Shown here piece by piece: positions 52,039-60,991 of a stretch of 64,000 bases of DNA. The stretch lies in NCBI GenBank assembly GCA_963629305.1, contig CAVGIJ010000010.1, forward strand, positions 1 through 64,000, written 5' to 3'. The position numbers and the translations under genes were made by a program. How positions within the stretch are numbered: the first letter of the stretch is position 1; every line of letters starts with the position of its first letter. This DNA is from UBA1227 sp963629305 (GTDB lineage Bacteria; Bacillota; Clostridia; Oscillospirales; Acutalibacteraceae). The notes under the pieces were generated by a model that had not been told where the DNA came from, did not search any database, and saw nothing but the letters and a program-made list of their open reading frames with translations.

Positions 52039-52958
52039 TCATGCCACCCCAAATCTTCAGCGGTTTTAAGTATTCTTTTAAGTCTGTGATTCACACCCGA
52101 CTTTGAGATTGGAACAGTCAGTTCATCGCCGAGCTCCTTCAATGAGTAATCCTCATTCTGAAGTCTCAGTTTTGCAAGTTCAACAAGGTCATTGGAAAGG
52201 TATCCGAGTCCCTTTTCTTTTTCAATAAAACGTATTGCTTCTATCTGCTTATATGCGGCATCAAATGCACGAGAGGAATTTGCATTTTCAAAGTTCATTT
52301 TTCTGTTGACCTTGTTTCGCATATCCTTGTACATTTTTGTTCCCATTATTTCAAGAGATGAATCCGGTGCGCCCATAAATGTAAGGAGATCCTCAACCTT
52401 TTCACTGTCCTTGAAATACAGCACATGCACACCTTTTCGCATAACATATTTCGGGAAAATGTCCGCTTCATTCATAAGTTTTTTTAGGTTATCGCAAAGC
52501 ACCTTATGAGAAATTACAAATTCAAGATGATAATCTTTTTCAGGATTTGTAACAGTTCCGCATGAGAGAAATGCGCCTCTGATAAGAGCGGCTGTGCAAC
52601 AATCGAACTCAAGGTTTGCACGGTTGAGCCTTCTCGTTATCTCCGCCCCCGTGTGTCCGAAGGCTTCCAGTACCTTATGCCTGTCAGCATCCCCTCTTAC
52701 GGATACTCTTATGGTTCCTGCAGACGACTTTTCGACCCTCGGTTTCTTATCGGTGATTTTACGGGCAAACTCAGAATAAAGACCCGCTACTCCCTCATGC
52801 TCTGTTTTAATACATATTCTGTCAGCGGAAAAATCTCTGCAAAAAAGGAAAAGACCGTACATCTCGGCATGAATACAACATTCTTTCATACCGCCGCACA
52901 TTCGTGCAAGCTCGCTTTTTTCAATTATTTCATCTTTTACATCTGAAGCGAATGACAT
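52035..52958 (-). CDS. whiA: DNA-binding protein WhiA
   Basis: A 307-residue WhiA: an N-terminal LAGLIDADG-like domain (GAFLSCGTVTNPEKDYHLEF region) and a C-terminal helix-turn-helix (YSLKELGDELTVPISKSGVNHRLKRI). It takes part in cell division and chromosome segregation in Firmicutes. ATG 52958 is used since AGGTGG lies 7 bases before it; a GTG 6 bases earlier is possible. Confidence 0.95.
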   Translation of the reverse strand: MSFASDVKDEIIEKSELARMCGGMKECCIHAEMYGLFLFCRDFSADRICIKTEHEGVAGLYSEFARKITDKKPRVEKSSAGTIRVSVRGDADRHKVLEAFGHTGAEITRRLNRANLEFDCCTAALIRGAFLSCGTVTNPEKDYHLEFVISHKVLCDNLKKLMNEADIFPKYVMRKGVHVLYFKDSEKVEDLLTFMGAPDSSLEIMGTKMYKDMRNKVNRKMNFENANSSRAFDAAYKQIEAIRFIEKEKGLGYLSNDLVELAKLRLQNEDYSLKELGDELTVPISKSGVNHRLKRILKTAEDLGWHE

Positions 52959-53033
52959 ATTCACACCACCTTTAACTTAAATGTTCGCTTAAATTTAAAT
53001 ATTCGCCTAACAATCCTCTGTTTAAAATAAAAA

Positions 53034-53885
53034 TCATTTTGCAATATCCCTGTGGATAATAGAAACAGGTAAAGCGGAATCTTTGAGATGAGTATACATC
53101 GCCTCGGCAAACGTAACGGAGCGATGCTTTCCGCCTGTGCAGCCAAAAGCAATAACAAGATTGCTCTTTCCTTCCTCCCTGTAAAGCGGAATGGAAAAAT
53201 CTATGATGTCCTCAAGTTTCTTAAGAAGCTCCTTTGACTGTTCAAACTTCATGACATAAGAACTTACTTCCTCATTCAGTCCCGTGAGATTTCTCATAGA
53301 ATCAATGTAAAACGGATTCGGAAGGCATCTGACATCATAAACAAGATCCGCGTCAGCGGGTATTCCGTATTTAAAGCCAAATGACATACATTGTATCTGC
53401 ATGGTCTGCTGAAGATTTTCAAGAAAGAGTCCTGCAATACGCTCACGAAGCTGCTTTGATGACATATGAGTAGTATCAATGATGAAATCAGCCACCTGTT
53501 TTACAGGCTCCATTATCTCGCGTTCAGCCTCAATTGCATCTGAAACATCATTGTATTTGTTCATAAGCGGATGACGTCTTCTTGTCTCCTTAAAGCGATG
53601 AATAAGAGTTGAATTTGCAGCATCAATAAAAAGTATTTTGTAATCAATTCCGAGTTCGCGCAGTTCACCGAGTGATGAAAACAGTTCTCGAAATCCGTTT
53701 CCCGAACGGACATCCGTAACTATTGCCGTTTTTGTGTCCTGCTCGCTTTTTTGAACTATCTGCCCGAATGCGGGGAGAAGTTTCGGAGGCAGATTGTCTA
53801 CACAGACAAAGTCTATGTCCTCGAGTATCTCTATAGTTTTCGATTTTCCCGCTCCGGAAAGTCCGGTAACAATAATAAAATTCAT
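53034..53885 (-). CDS. rapZ: RapZ/YvcJ-family nucleotide-binding protein
   Basis: A 283-residue protein. Walker A is GLSGAGKS at the N-terminus, and the conserved C-terminal domain ends with AFGCTGGKHRSVTFAE. In E. coli RapZ guides RNase E to GlmZ; in Firmicutes the YvcJ role is less clear. Its start overlaps murB by 4 bases. The usual downstream gene yvcK is absent: whiA follows directly after about 75 bases. Confidence 0.95.
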   Translation of the reverse strand: MNFIIVTGLSGAGKSKTIEILEDIDFVCVDNLPPKLLPAFGQIVQKSEQDTKTAIVTDVRSGNGFRELFSSLGELRELGIDYKILFIDAANSTLIHRFKETRRRHPLMNKYNDVSDAIEAEREIMEPVKQVADFIIDTTHMSSKQLRERIAGLFLENLQQTMQIQCMSFGFKYGIPADADLVYDVRCLPNPFYIDSMRNLTGLNEEVSSYVMKFEQSKELLKKLEDIIDFSIPLYREEGKSNLVIAFGCTGGKHRSVTFAEAMYTHLKDSALPVSIIHRDIAK

Positions 53886-54778
53886 AATATCCTTACCTCG
53901 GGTTCAAGAATAACGCCCTTCTGTTCTTTTACTGTTTTTTGAATCTCATCCATGAGTGTCAATATATCTTTTGCGGTAGCGTCGCCCCTGTTTATAACGA
54001 ATCCCGCATGCTTTTCGGAGACCTGTGCTCCGCCGACTGATTTTCCTTTAAGTCCGCACTCGTCAATGAGAGCCGCGGCAAAATACCCTTCGGGACGTTT
54101 AAATGTGCTTCCCGCACTCGGAAACTCAAGCGGCTGCTTTGCCTTGCGGCGGTTCAGTATGTCGGTCATTTTTATTTTTATTGCGTCAGGATTCCCCTTG
54201 TCAAGCAAGAAAATAACAGAGGTTATTATAAGGTCGGAATCAACATATGCGCTGTGTCTGTATGAGAACTTAAGCTCACCACCCTGAAAAGAGCCGCGTT
54301 CACCGTCAAGATTCATGTGATTTACAACCATTATGACATCTTTCATTTCTCCGCCGTATGCTCCGGCATTCATAAATGCCGCACCGCCTACGGTTCCGGG
54401 AATACCGAAAGCAAACTCCATCCCGGCAAGCTCATACTCAAGACAGAAGTTACAAAGAGAAGCTATCTTTGCGCCCGCCTGTGCCCTCACCATATTATTT
54501 CCGAAATATTCTATTTTTGAAAACTCATCACCCATGACTATGACAACGCCGTCAATACCCTCGTCTTTAACGAGTACATTGCTGCCGTTACCAAGCACTA
54601 TAGGTTTAATGCCTTCTGATTTACATGCTTTAAGCACATCTGAAAGGGCGTCAACGCCGCATGGCTCAATAACAAGCTCTGCAGGGCCTCCCACCTTGAA
54701 TGTCGTGAACTTGCTCATGTCGGCATTCCTTGTTACTTTGCAGCCTGCGGACTGAGCCGCATTTATAATTTTTTCCAT
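53882..54778 (-). CDS. murB: UDP-N-acetylenolpyruvoylglucosamine reductase (MurB)
   Basis: A 298-residue FAD enzyme of peptidoglycan precursor synthesis. FAD-site segments TFKVGGPAELV and LGNGSNVLV, AFGIPGTVGGAAFMNAGAYGGEM and the catalytic region PSAGSTFKRPEG are present; the short form lacks the type I insertion, as in Gram-positives. ATG 54778 with GGAG 8 bases upstream is better than the ATG at 54793. Confidence 0.96.
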   Translation of the reverse strand: MEKIINAAQSAGCKVTRNADMSKFTTFKVGGPAELVIEPCGVDALSDVLKACKSEGIKPIVLGNGSNVLVKDEGIDGVVIVMGDEFSKIEYFGNNMVRAQAGAKIASLCNFCLEYELAGMEFAFGIPGTVGGAAFMNAGAYGGEMKDVIMVVNHMNLDGERGSFQGGELKFSYRHSAYVDSDLIITSVIFLLDKGNPDAIKIKMTDILNRRKAKQPLEFPSAGSTFKRPEGYFAAALIDECGLKGKSVGGAQVSEKHAGFVINRGDATAKDILTLMDEIQKTVKEQKGVILEPEVRIL

Positions 54779-54796
54779 AGAACAAAACTCCATTCA

Positions 54797-55744
54797 TCAA
54801 AGCATAGCCGCGCCTATTATGCCGGCATCATTTCCGAGTGTCGCCGCACATATCTTTGTCTGTCTCTTTGCGTGCTGTGTATAGCGCTTATGCTCAACCT
54901 TCTCCGTAAGCGGCTTTATGATAAAGTCGCCCTGTGCCGCAATACCTCCGCCAATGCAAAGTATTTCAGGCTGGAAAATGTTTATGAGATTTGCAATTCC
55001 GCACGAAAGCCATTCAATGAATCTGTCAATAACTTTAAGGGCGGTTTCATCGTTATTATGAGCGGCATCAAATACTGCTTTTCCGTCAATCCTTTCAATG
55101 TCATCATTTACAAGTTTCCACATATAGCTGTCATGATCTCTGTCGCGAAGAAGTGCATCCTTTGCCTGACGCACAAGTGCGGTTGCGGATGCGTACTGTT
55201 CAAAGCAACCGATTCGTCCGCAGGGACACGCTATTCCCTCATGTTCAATAACCATATGTCCGATTTCACCGGCGGCTCCGTTTATGCCTGAAAACAGCTT
55301 CCCATCAAGGATAATTCCCCCGCCTATGCCGGTTCCGAGAGTTACGGCAATAAAATTCTTTGCTCCCTCACCGCATCCCGCAATCTGCTCACCGAGAGCG
55401 GCGCAATTTGCGTCATTGTCTATGTGTGTTTCAATTCCGATGCGTTCCTCTACAAGCGCGCGGAGCGGAGTATCATTGAAGCCGAGATTGCTCGAAAATT
55501 CCACAACACCCTCCGCATTTACCGCTCCCGGTGTACCTATGCCGACAGCTTCAACGTCAGCGAGCGTTATACCCGACTCTGCTACGGCAAGCAGAACCGC
55601 TTCCTTTATGCTGTCGGCAATTTCTTCCGCCGGGCGTGGCAAATTCGTCTTAACAGACGACTTCGCAATTATTTTTTTATTTTCGTCAACCACGCCGGCG
55701 GCAATATTTGTGCCGCCGAGGTCGATTCCTATTCTGTACTTCAT
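54797..55744 (-). CDS. glcK: ROK-family glucokinase
   Basis: A 315-residue sugar kinase. The N-terminal DLGGTNIAAGVVD phosphate motif, DNDANCAALGE (catalytic Asp), GTGIGGGII, GEIGHMVIEHEG and the zinc motif CPCGRIGCFEQYAS are all clear. ATG 55744 follows GTAGGA; an in-frame start 33 bases up lacks a site. It phosphorylates glucose or a related hexose and lies 18 bases before murB. Confidence 0.9.
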   Translation of the reverse strand: MKYRIGIDLGGTNIAAGVVDENKKIIAKSSVKTNLPRPAEEIADSIKEAVLLAVAESGITLADVEAVGIGTPGAVNAEGVVEFSSNLGFNDTPLRALVEERIGIETHIDNDANCAALGEQIAGCGEGAKNFIAVTLGTGIGGGIILDGKLFSGINGAAGEIGHMVIEHEGIACPCGRIGCFEQYASATALVRQAKDALLRDRDHDSYMWKLVNDDIERIDGKAVFDAAHNNDETALKVIDRFIEWLSCGIANLINIFQPEILCIGGGIAAQGDFIIKPLTEKVEHKRYTQHAKRQTKICAATLGNDAGIIGAAML

Positions 55745-55851
55745 ATGATCATATCCTACCTTAAGACATATATACAAACTTATACAGTTAATATACTACC
55801 ATAAATCGCATACTCATGCCAATAGTAAACTGTCAAAAACGGCATAGAAAT

Positions 55852-55894
55852 AACCGACAGAAGCAGCCGCTATATGCGACCTTTTCTGTCGGTT
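55852..55894 (-). terminator. Terminator-like hairpin after the SCP2-transketolase operon
   Basis: An 11-base-pair stem (AACCGACAGAA with TTCTGTCGGTT) with a 21-base loop lies 54 bases after the last gene. The T-run on the minus strand is short (TTATTTC), so termination may be partial. Confidence 0.55.
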
Positions 55895-55947
55895 AAAAAC
55901 TGTGAATATGTTACCGAATATGCTACGATTTTCAGCTTATGAAATCA

Positions 55948-56745
55948 TCATTTTGCAAGATGTCCTACTGTTGTCATGTGATCACCGAGCTGAACACCGA
56001 ATTCCGGACCGCCCTCCATGATGAGCTGGCAATTTGCAGTCATTTCGAACATATCGCCGATTTCCATGAGAATAAGAAGTGCGGACTTCGCACAGTCAAA
56101 CTTCATTGTAAAGAATGGCCTTGAACGCGGGTAAATACCCTTGCCGGCCTTTGACTTGCCCTCTGCAATACGAAGATAAGCAGCAACCTCCGGATGACCT
56201 GCAACCTCCCACTGATAACAGCGATCAGGAGATTCCTTTACCCACTTTGAAATAGCAGGATGTCCGAGCTTGTTGAGAGCCGAAATACCTGTTGAGAGAA
56301 GTGAGAAATAAAGTTTTACAAGAAGAAGCTGTGTCTCCTCATCCTCAGGCGGTTCAGCCATATTGAGAAGTGAAGACATCTTGAGAAGTACAGCCATAAA
56401 TAGACCGAACTTCGCAACGTTCTTTATCTTTATCATGGGAAGCTTTGACATGTCGCCCTTCATAAAGGCATTCATCTTCTCCATTGAAGAAAATGCGAGT
56501 TCTCCGTCAATCTGCTTCGGTCCTTCGTAAAGTCCCTGGTAAGTTTCCCACTCACCCTTGGTAACTATAAAATGAACTCCTTCTTTTTTACCGTCTGCTT
56601 TTACAGATACCTGATAAACTGCGTTTATTCTCGGCAATGCAAAAAGCTTGTTAAGAGACGGAACTTCTGTTGCAATGATTTTCATAAGAGGCAAAGCACC
56701 TGCCATGAAAACCTTATTTGCATAACGGGTTTCTTCATTTGGCAT
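55948..56745 (-). CDS. Double-SCP2-like protein, copy B
   Basis: A 265-residue soluble protein with two domains resembling the SCP2 sterol/lipid-carrier fold: residues about 30-110 (VYQVSVKADGKKEGVHFIV, QIDGELAFSSMEKMNAFMKGD) and 195-265 (FFTMKFDCAKSALLILMEIG, ending LGDHMTTVGHLA), joined by a helical, Leu/Met-rich middle. It is clearly homologous in plan to the protein at 60006, but diverged. ATG 56745 has GGAGG 8 bases upstream. SCP2 domains bind acyl-CoAs, sterols or other oily ligands; none is proven here. Last gene of the operon. Confidence 0.6.
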   Translation of the reverse strand: MPNEETRYANKVFMAGALPLMKIIATEVPSLNKLFALPRINAVYQVSVKADGKKEGVHFIVTKGEWETYQGLYEGPKQIDGELAFSSMEKMNAFMKGDMSKLPMIKIKNVAKFGLFMAVLLKMSSLLNMAEPPEDEETQLLLVKLYFSLLSTGISALNKLGHPAISKWVKESPDRCYQWEVAGHPEVAAYLRIAEGKSKAGKGIYPRSRPFFTMKFDCAKSALLILMEIGDMFEMTANCQLIMEGGPEFGVQLGDHMTTVGHLAK

Positions 56746-56762
56746 AATTCTTTCCTCCTTTA

Positions 56763-57776
56763 TCAATACTCGTCATTCCAGCTATCATCAGCATGGATGT
56801 TGAGACCGAGAAGCTCTGCAGCTGCCCTTTCAACACCGTTTGCGTCAATACCGGCAATTGAAAGAAGATCTTCTTGAAGACCTATTGTCGAGAAGCTGTT
56901 GTCATGACCGAGCATCTTAAACTTACAAGCCTTACCGTGCTCCGCAATGACCTCGGCAACAGCGGACCCGAGACCGCCTTGGATAACGTGGTCCTCAACT
57001 GTGATGATACAACCTGTCTCATCAACAGCCTTTATGATAGCTTCTTTATCAATAGGCTTTATCGTGTGCATATTGAGTACACGGACATTGAGTCCGCAGT
57101 CAGCCTTAAGCATACGGGCTGCCTGTATTGCCTGGAATACTCCGGCACCGATAGCGATAATTGTAAGGTCGTTGCCCTCATTCATCACTGCAGCCTTATT
57201 CCATACGAAATCTACAGAATCCGGTCCGCCTTCATAAACTACTGCGTCGAATCCGCGATTAATTCTGATATATACAGGTCCCGGAATATCATATGCGGCT
57301 TTAACAAGCTTATATGCTTCTGCACCGTCACACGGACACATAACCGTCATATGCGGAAGTGAGCGCATTGCAGCAAGGTCGATAAGTGAATGGTGAGTTG
57401 AGCCTGCCTGGCCGAAGGATGTACCCGCATGTGATGCGAGTATCTTTACCGGAACATTCTGATAGCAGATGTCTGTGTGAATCTGGTCAAGTGAACGCGC
57501 AGCGGCAAAAATTGCAAAAGTGGACGCAAAAGGAATGAATCCGTTCTTTGCAAGACCTGCGGCAATACCGAACATGTTCTGCTCGGCAATTCCGACATTT
57601 ATAAGTCTGTCGGGAAACTCTTTTGCAAACGCACTGATCTTTGTTGACTTTGCAAGGTCAGCAGTAAGAGCAAGTACTTCAGGATGCTCAACACCGAGGT
57701 CATGAAGTGCTTTTCCGTAGTATTCGGCTGTAGTAAGCTTCTCAGCATCAATACTTGTGTATGTCATACCACCCAT
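56763..57776 (-). CDS. Transketolase C-terminal subunit
   Basis: A 337-residue protein equal to the pyrimidine-binding and C-terminal domains of transketolase. The catalytic Glu lies in LINVGIAEQNMFGIAAGLA; GTSFGQAGSTHHSLIDLA and YIRINRG follow, and the C-terminal domain has TVEDHVIQGGLGSAVAE. It starts 2 bases after the N-terminal subunit gene, so the halves are made together. Split transketolases occur in many anaerobes and archaea and may act on phosphopentoses or on unusual ketoses; here the operon suggests a special substrate. Confidence 0.88.
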   Translation of the reverse strand: MGGMTYTSIDAEKLTTAEYYGKALHDLGVEHPEVLALTADLAKSTKISAFAKEFPDRLINVGIAEQNMFGIAAGLAKNGFIPFASTFAIFAAARSLDQIHTDICYQNVPVKILASHAGTSFGQAGSTHHSLIDLAAMRSLPHMTVMCPCDGAEAYKLVKAAYDIPGPVYIRINRGFDAVVYEGGPDSVDFVWNKAAVMNEGNDLTIIAIGAGVFQAIQAARMLKADCGLNVRVLNMHTIKPIDKEAIIKAVDETGCIITVEDHVIQGGLGSAVAEVIAEHGKACKFKMLGHDNSFSTIGLQEDLLSIAGIDANGVERAAAELLGLNIHADDSWNDEY

Positions 57777-57778
57777 GA

Positions 57779-58675
57779 TTATTTGCCCTCCTTTTCTGCA
57801 CGAGCAACGCGCTCTTTATAGTATCTGTCAAGTGAGTCGAAAGCTCTCTTAGCTTTAGCCTCATCAAGAGAGCCGTAATGCCAGAGATAGTCATCACGCA
57901 TGAAGTCAACGCCCTCACCCTTGAAGGTATCAAGTACAATAGCGGTAGGCTTGTCGCCGCCGTTCTTTTTGTATTCAATGGCAGCTTCAATTGCTATGTT
58001 GAGCTGTGAAAAATTGTGACCGTCAACACGATATGTATTGCAATTGAACGCCTTGAGTTTCTTGTCAATAGGCTCAATGTTCATTTCATCCGCAACACGT
58101 CCGTCAATCATACACTTGTTGTTATCAACCATGATAACAAGGTTTGAAAGTTTAAACTGTGCAGCTGACATGATTGCTTCCCAGTTTGATCCTTCATTCA
58201 TTTCACCGTCTCCGCAAAGTACGAAGGTCATGTAATCCTGTCCCTTCATTCTTGCGGCAAGAGCTGCACCTACACCGAGAGATATTCCGTGTCCGAGTGA
58301 GCCCGTCGAGAAGTCAACGCCCTTAACCTTGTTACAGTCAAGGTGCATACCGATTTTAGCTCCGGTAAGGTTAAAGATTTTAAGCTCATCCACCGGCATA
58401 AATCCGTAATCAACAAGAACAGGAGCATAACCCACTGCCGAGTGTCCTTTCGAGAGTACGAATCTATCCCTGTCAGGATAGTTTGGATTGTGTGCGTCAA
58501 GCTTCATAAAGCGATGGTAGAGAATCGTCATAACATCCATGGCCGACATAGCACCGCCGAGGTGTCCCGAGCCGCCCCAAATTGATGTCTGAAGTGTAAG
58601 ACGTCTGAGCTCATCTGCCTTTTTTTCAAGACGCAACCATTCGGCTTTATCGAATGGTCCGTAATTTGCTGGCAT
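57779..58675 (-). CDS. Transketolase N-terminal subunit
   Basis: A 298-residue protein with the thiamine-pyrophosphate-binding domain: SGHLGGAMSAMDVMTILYH near the start, LSKGHSAVGYAP, GSLGHGISLGVGAALA and the GDGEMNEGSNWEA...VDNNK metal/TPP motif. It pairs with the next gene. It follows the aminotransferase by 38 bases. Confidence 0.9.
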   Translation of the reverse strand: MPANYGPFDKAEWLRLEKKADELRRLTLQTSIWGGSGHLGGAMSAMDVMTILYHRFMKLDAHNPNYPDRDRFVLSKGHSAVGYAPVLVDYGFMPVDELKIFNLTGAKIGMHLDCNKVKGVDFSTGSLGHGISLGVGAALAARMKGQDYMTFVLCGDGEMNEGSNWEAIMSAAQFKLSNLVIMVDNNKCMIDGRVADEMNIEPIDKKLKAFNCNTYRVDGHNFSQLNIAIEAAIEYKKNGGDKPTAIVLDTFKGEGVDFMRDDYLWHYGSLDEAKAKRAFDSLDRYYKERVARAEKEGK

Positions 58676-58713
58676 AATTTATCCCCTTTCAAAATTTATT
58701 TTTATGCACAAAA

Positions 58714-59988
58714 TTATTTTATAAAGCCTTGATCTTGGTGTCTTTCAGCGACAACAGAAAAGGCATCATTCGCAATGTCTATTGCAAGTGCAATATCCTC
58801 ATCCGTCAAGGATGCATTAATAAAGTGATTATGGTGAGACGTGATAAAGAGTCCGCGGCTTACACACTCTGCTACCCACTCCTGGTGAAGCATAAGCGTA
58901 TCATCGTTTGCTATTCTCAGGTAGAAGAGGGCAGGTTCACCGGAAACAACAAGATCAAATCCGTGTTCGCGGCCTGCAGCCTTGAGTCCGTCGGTAAGCT
59001 TTATTCCCATCTTGCGGAACATCTTAGGCGTATCCAGTCTCTTCATCTTATTTATGCAGGCAATACATGCGGCAAACGGTTCGGCGCTCATCCAATAAGA
59101 GCCTGTATATGTAACCGAAGATGCAGTTGTTTTCATGTGTTCCTGACCGCATACACAAGACATGTTGTAACCGTTTGCAAGTGCTTTACAGAAGCAGATA
59201 AGGTCAGCCTTGAATCCGTAATAATGGTCCGAGCCTGCAAGGTCAAGACGGAAGCCGGCACGTACATCGTCGATGATGAGAACCATACCGTGGTCATCGC
59301 AGAACTTACGCACTGCCGCCCACTGTTCTTTTGTTGCGGGAACGTTATCAAAGAAGTTTCCGTGATCATACGGCTGTGCGATGATACCGGCAATGTCGCC
59401 GTGATTTTCATCCCATACTCTCTGAAGAGCAGCCATGTCAAACCATGGAATAACTATGTTGTTTTCAACCTCTTCGGGAAGAATTCCCGGATAGTCGGCC
59501 TTTTGTGCCCACTGGAAGTCACCGTGATAGTAGCCCTTGAAGAATACTATCTTTTTCTTTCCCGTATGTGCACGTGCGCACATTACGGAAAATGTTGTCG
59601 CATCGGAGCCGTTTTTCATAAAGAATGCCCAATCGGCAATGTTTACGGTGTCCTTAAGAAGTTCGGCACATTCAACCATCTTATACGAAGGTGATGTTGT
59701 ACAATTTCCTATCTTGAGCTGTTCCATTGCGGCCGCATCAACCTCGTCATCGCAATATCCGAGAACGTTCGGTCCGTATGCGCACATAAAGTCAAGATAC
59801 TTATTTCCGTCAACGTCCCAGAAGTAAGAGCCCTTTGCGTGGTCACCCATGAGAGGCCACTTTGTTATAGGAAGGAAAAGTCCCTCTGAAGGTCCGAGGT
59901 GACCGTAAACGCCTGCAGGTATAGCGGCAAGCGCACGATTGAACCATTCCTGAGATTTTTCATGTTTATACTCCGGATATTTACTCAT
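58714..59988 (-). CDS. Class III aminotransferase of the SCP2-transketolase operon
   Basis: A 424-residue fold-type I PLP enzyme of the glutamate-1-semialdehyde aminomutase-like group. Key parts: YFWDVDGNKYLDFMCAYGP, NGSDATTFSVMCAR (phosphate site), FKGYYHGDFQW, LIIDDVRAGFR (cofactor Asp) and FCKALANGYNMS (Schiff-base Lys). It is only distantly similar to the aminotransferase at 18671. As no heme genes are near, it likely makes or removes an amino group on a sugar-like or lipid-linked carbonyl. It follows the first SCP2-like gene by 17 bases. Confidence 0.85.
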   Translation of the reverse strand: MSKYPEYKHEKSQEWFNRALAAIPAGVYGHLGPSEGLFLPITKWPLMGDHAKGSYFWDVDGNKYLDFMCAYGPNVLGYCDDEVDAAAMEQLKIGNCTTSPSYKMVECAELLKDTVNIADWAFFMKNGSDATTFSVMCARAHTGKKKIVFFKGYYHGDFQWAQKADYPGILPEEVENNIVIPWFDMAALQRVWDENHGDIAGIIAQPYDHGNFFDNVPATKEQWAAVRKFCDDHGMVLIIDDVRAGFRLDLAGSDHYYGFKADLICFCKALANGYNMSCVCGQEHMKTTASSVTYTGSYWMSAEPFAACIACINKMKRLDTPKMFRKMGIKLTDGLKAAGREHGFDLVVSGEPALFYLRIANDDTLMLHQEWVAECVSRGLFITSHHNHFINASLTDEDIALAIDIANDAFSVVAERHQDQGFIK

Positions 59989-60005
59989 GTCAGACTTTCC
60001 TCCTT

Positions 60006-60770
60006 TTACGCAAGATAAAGCGCAACTCTGTCGAGAATGCGGTTTATGTTGTCTATCATGTTTATCATTCCGCTCATGTAAATATTTCCGGCACAGAGTT
60101 CACCGATAGTCGAAGCGGTTCCGTTAAAAAGTCCGTTTGCAAGTTCAATTGTCTTGAACTCCATAACAGCGCGCGGGTTTTCCGGTTTTGACTTTTTGAG
60201 TGAAAGAATGTTGTTCTTTGCCGTGATAGTTACATATACCTTATCCGTGATACCCATCTGGATATCTCCGTCAACGATATATGATGCGGAAAGTCTGCCT
60301 ATCTTATCATTATTACCTATTGCACATATTGCTCCCGCAATTGTGTACATGGTGAGTATTGTTGACTTTTCAAAAAAGTCGGGATTCTTGAGATCATTTT
60401 CAGCGGGCCTCAGGTATTTGACAAGGATGTTTGTGAGCTTTGTAAAAGGTCCCAGAAGAAACAGAAGAGTCTGCGGAACACCCTTTACGGGAACACCGGG
60501 CTTTGAGTTGTCAATAAGATCATTGAACTTCTCCGGCGATGTAAACTTCATCTTACAGGTGCATCCTGCGTCTCCCTCCGTAAGTTTACAACCCTCCTTT
60601 GAAAAGTTGTACGTTACGCATGGGCCGTCAACCACCTCAAAACAAAGTGACACCGGTTTTTTGAGCTTCCGGCATATCTTTTTTGCGTCCGGGTCAAGCT
60701 CGCAGAGATTCTCAAGTGTGGCAAGTACACCGTATGCATTTACGTATGCCAAAGTTTTTGCATCTTTCAA
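60006..60770 (-). CDS. Double-SCP2-like protein, copy A
   Basis: A 254-residue soluble protein, first gene of the operon. Residues about 35-110 form an SCP2-like unit (SLCFEVVDGPCVTYNF, CTCKMKFTSPEKFNDLIDN) and residues 165-254 a second (SYIVDGDIQMGITDK, AVMEFKTIELANGLFNGTAS, IYMSGMINMIDNINRIL), with a helical middle rich in Leu and Phe. The plan matches the protein at 55948. SCP2 folds carry hydrophobic ligands; the pair bracketing enzyme genes suggests a pathway with an oily or CoA-linked intermediate, which is inference. Confidence 0.6.
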   Translation of the reverse strand: MKDAKTLAYVNAYGVLATLENLCELDPDAKKICRKLKKPVSLCFEVVDGPCVTYNFSKEGCKLTEGDAGCTCKMKFTSPEKFNDLIDNSKPGVPVKGVPQTLLFLLGPFTKLTNILVKYLRPAENDLKNPDFFEKSTILTMYTIAGAICAIGNNDKIGRLSASYIVDGDIQMGITDKVYVTITAKNNILSLKKSKPENPRAVMEFKTIELANGLFNGTASTIGELCAGNIYMSGMINMIDNINRILDRVALYLA

Positions 60771-60915
60771 AATAATCCTCCTCTCGCTTTAAGAAAACTT
60801 TTTCGCAGTGTGCTTTTAAATCATACCACAAATATATAAGCATATTCAACAAAAAGAACTTAAAATTTGTATTTATTTTTTTGCATTTCATATAGCAACG
60901 AAACAGTTTATATGT

Positions 60916-60921
60916 TATAAT
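60916..60921 (+). promoter_or_regulatory. Extended -10 promoter of pntAA
   Basis: The plus strand reads TGT-TATAAT, a strong extended -10, 71 bases before the pntAA ATG. The -35 region is poor. The gap 60771-60991 also must hold the divergent promoter of the SCP2 operon, which I cannot place. Confidence 0.55.
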
Positions 60922-60991
60922 TTTCCTCGTGAAAAATTTCCATCGTGAAAACATCACAATTATTGAGAAAATGAAATGGAGGCGTATTAAA

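Noticed and set aside
58729..59694. 321-codon plus-strand open frame
   Set aside because: It is antisense to the class III aminotransferase with clear PLP motifs.
60929..60991. Longer N-terminus for the transhydrogenase alpha subunit
   Set aside because: The extra 21 residues precede a strong GGAGG and the conserved MIIGIPKE start, and they overlap the promoter region.
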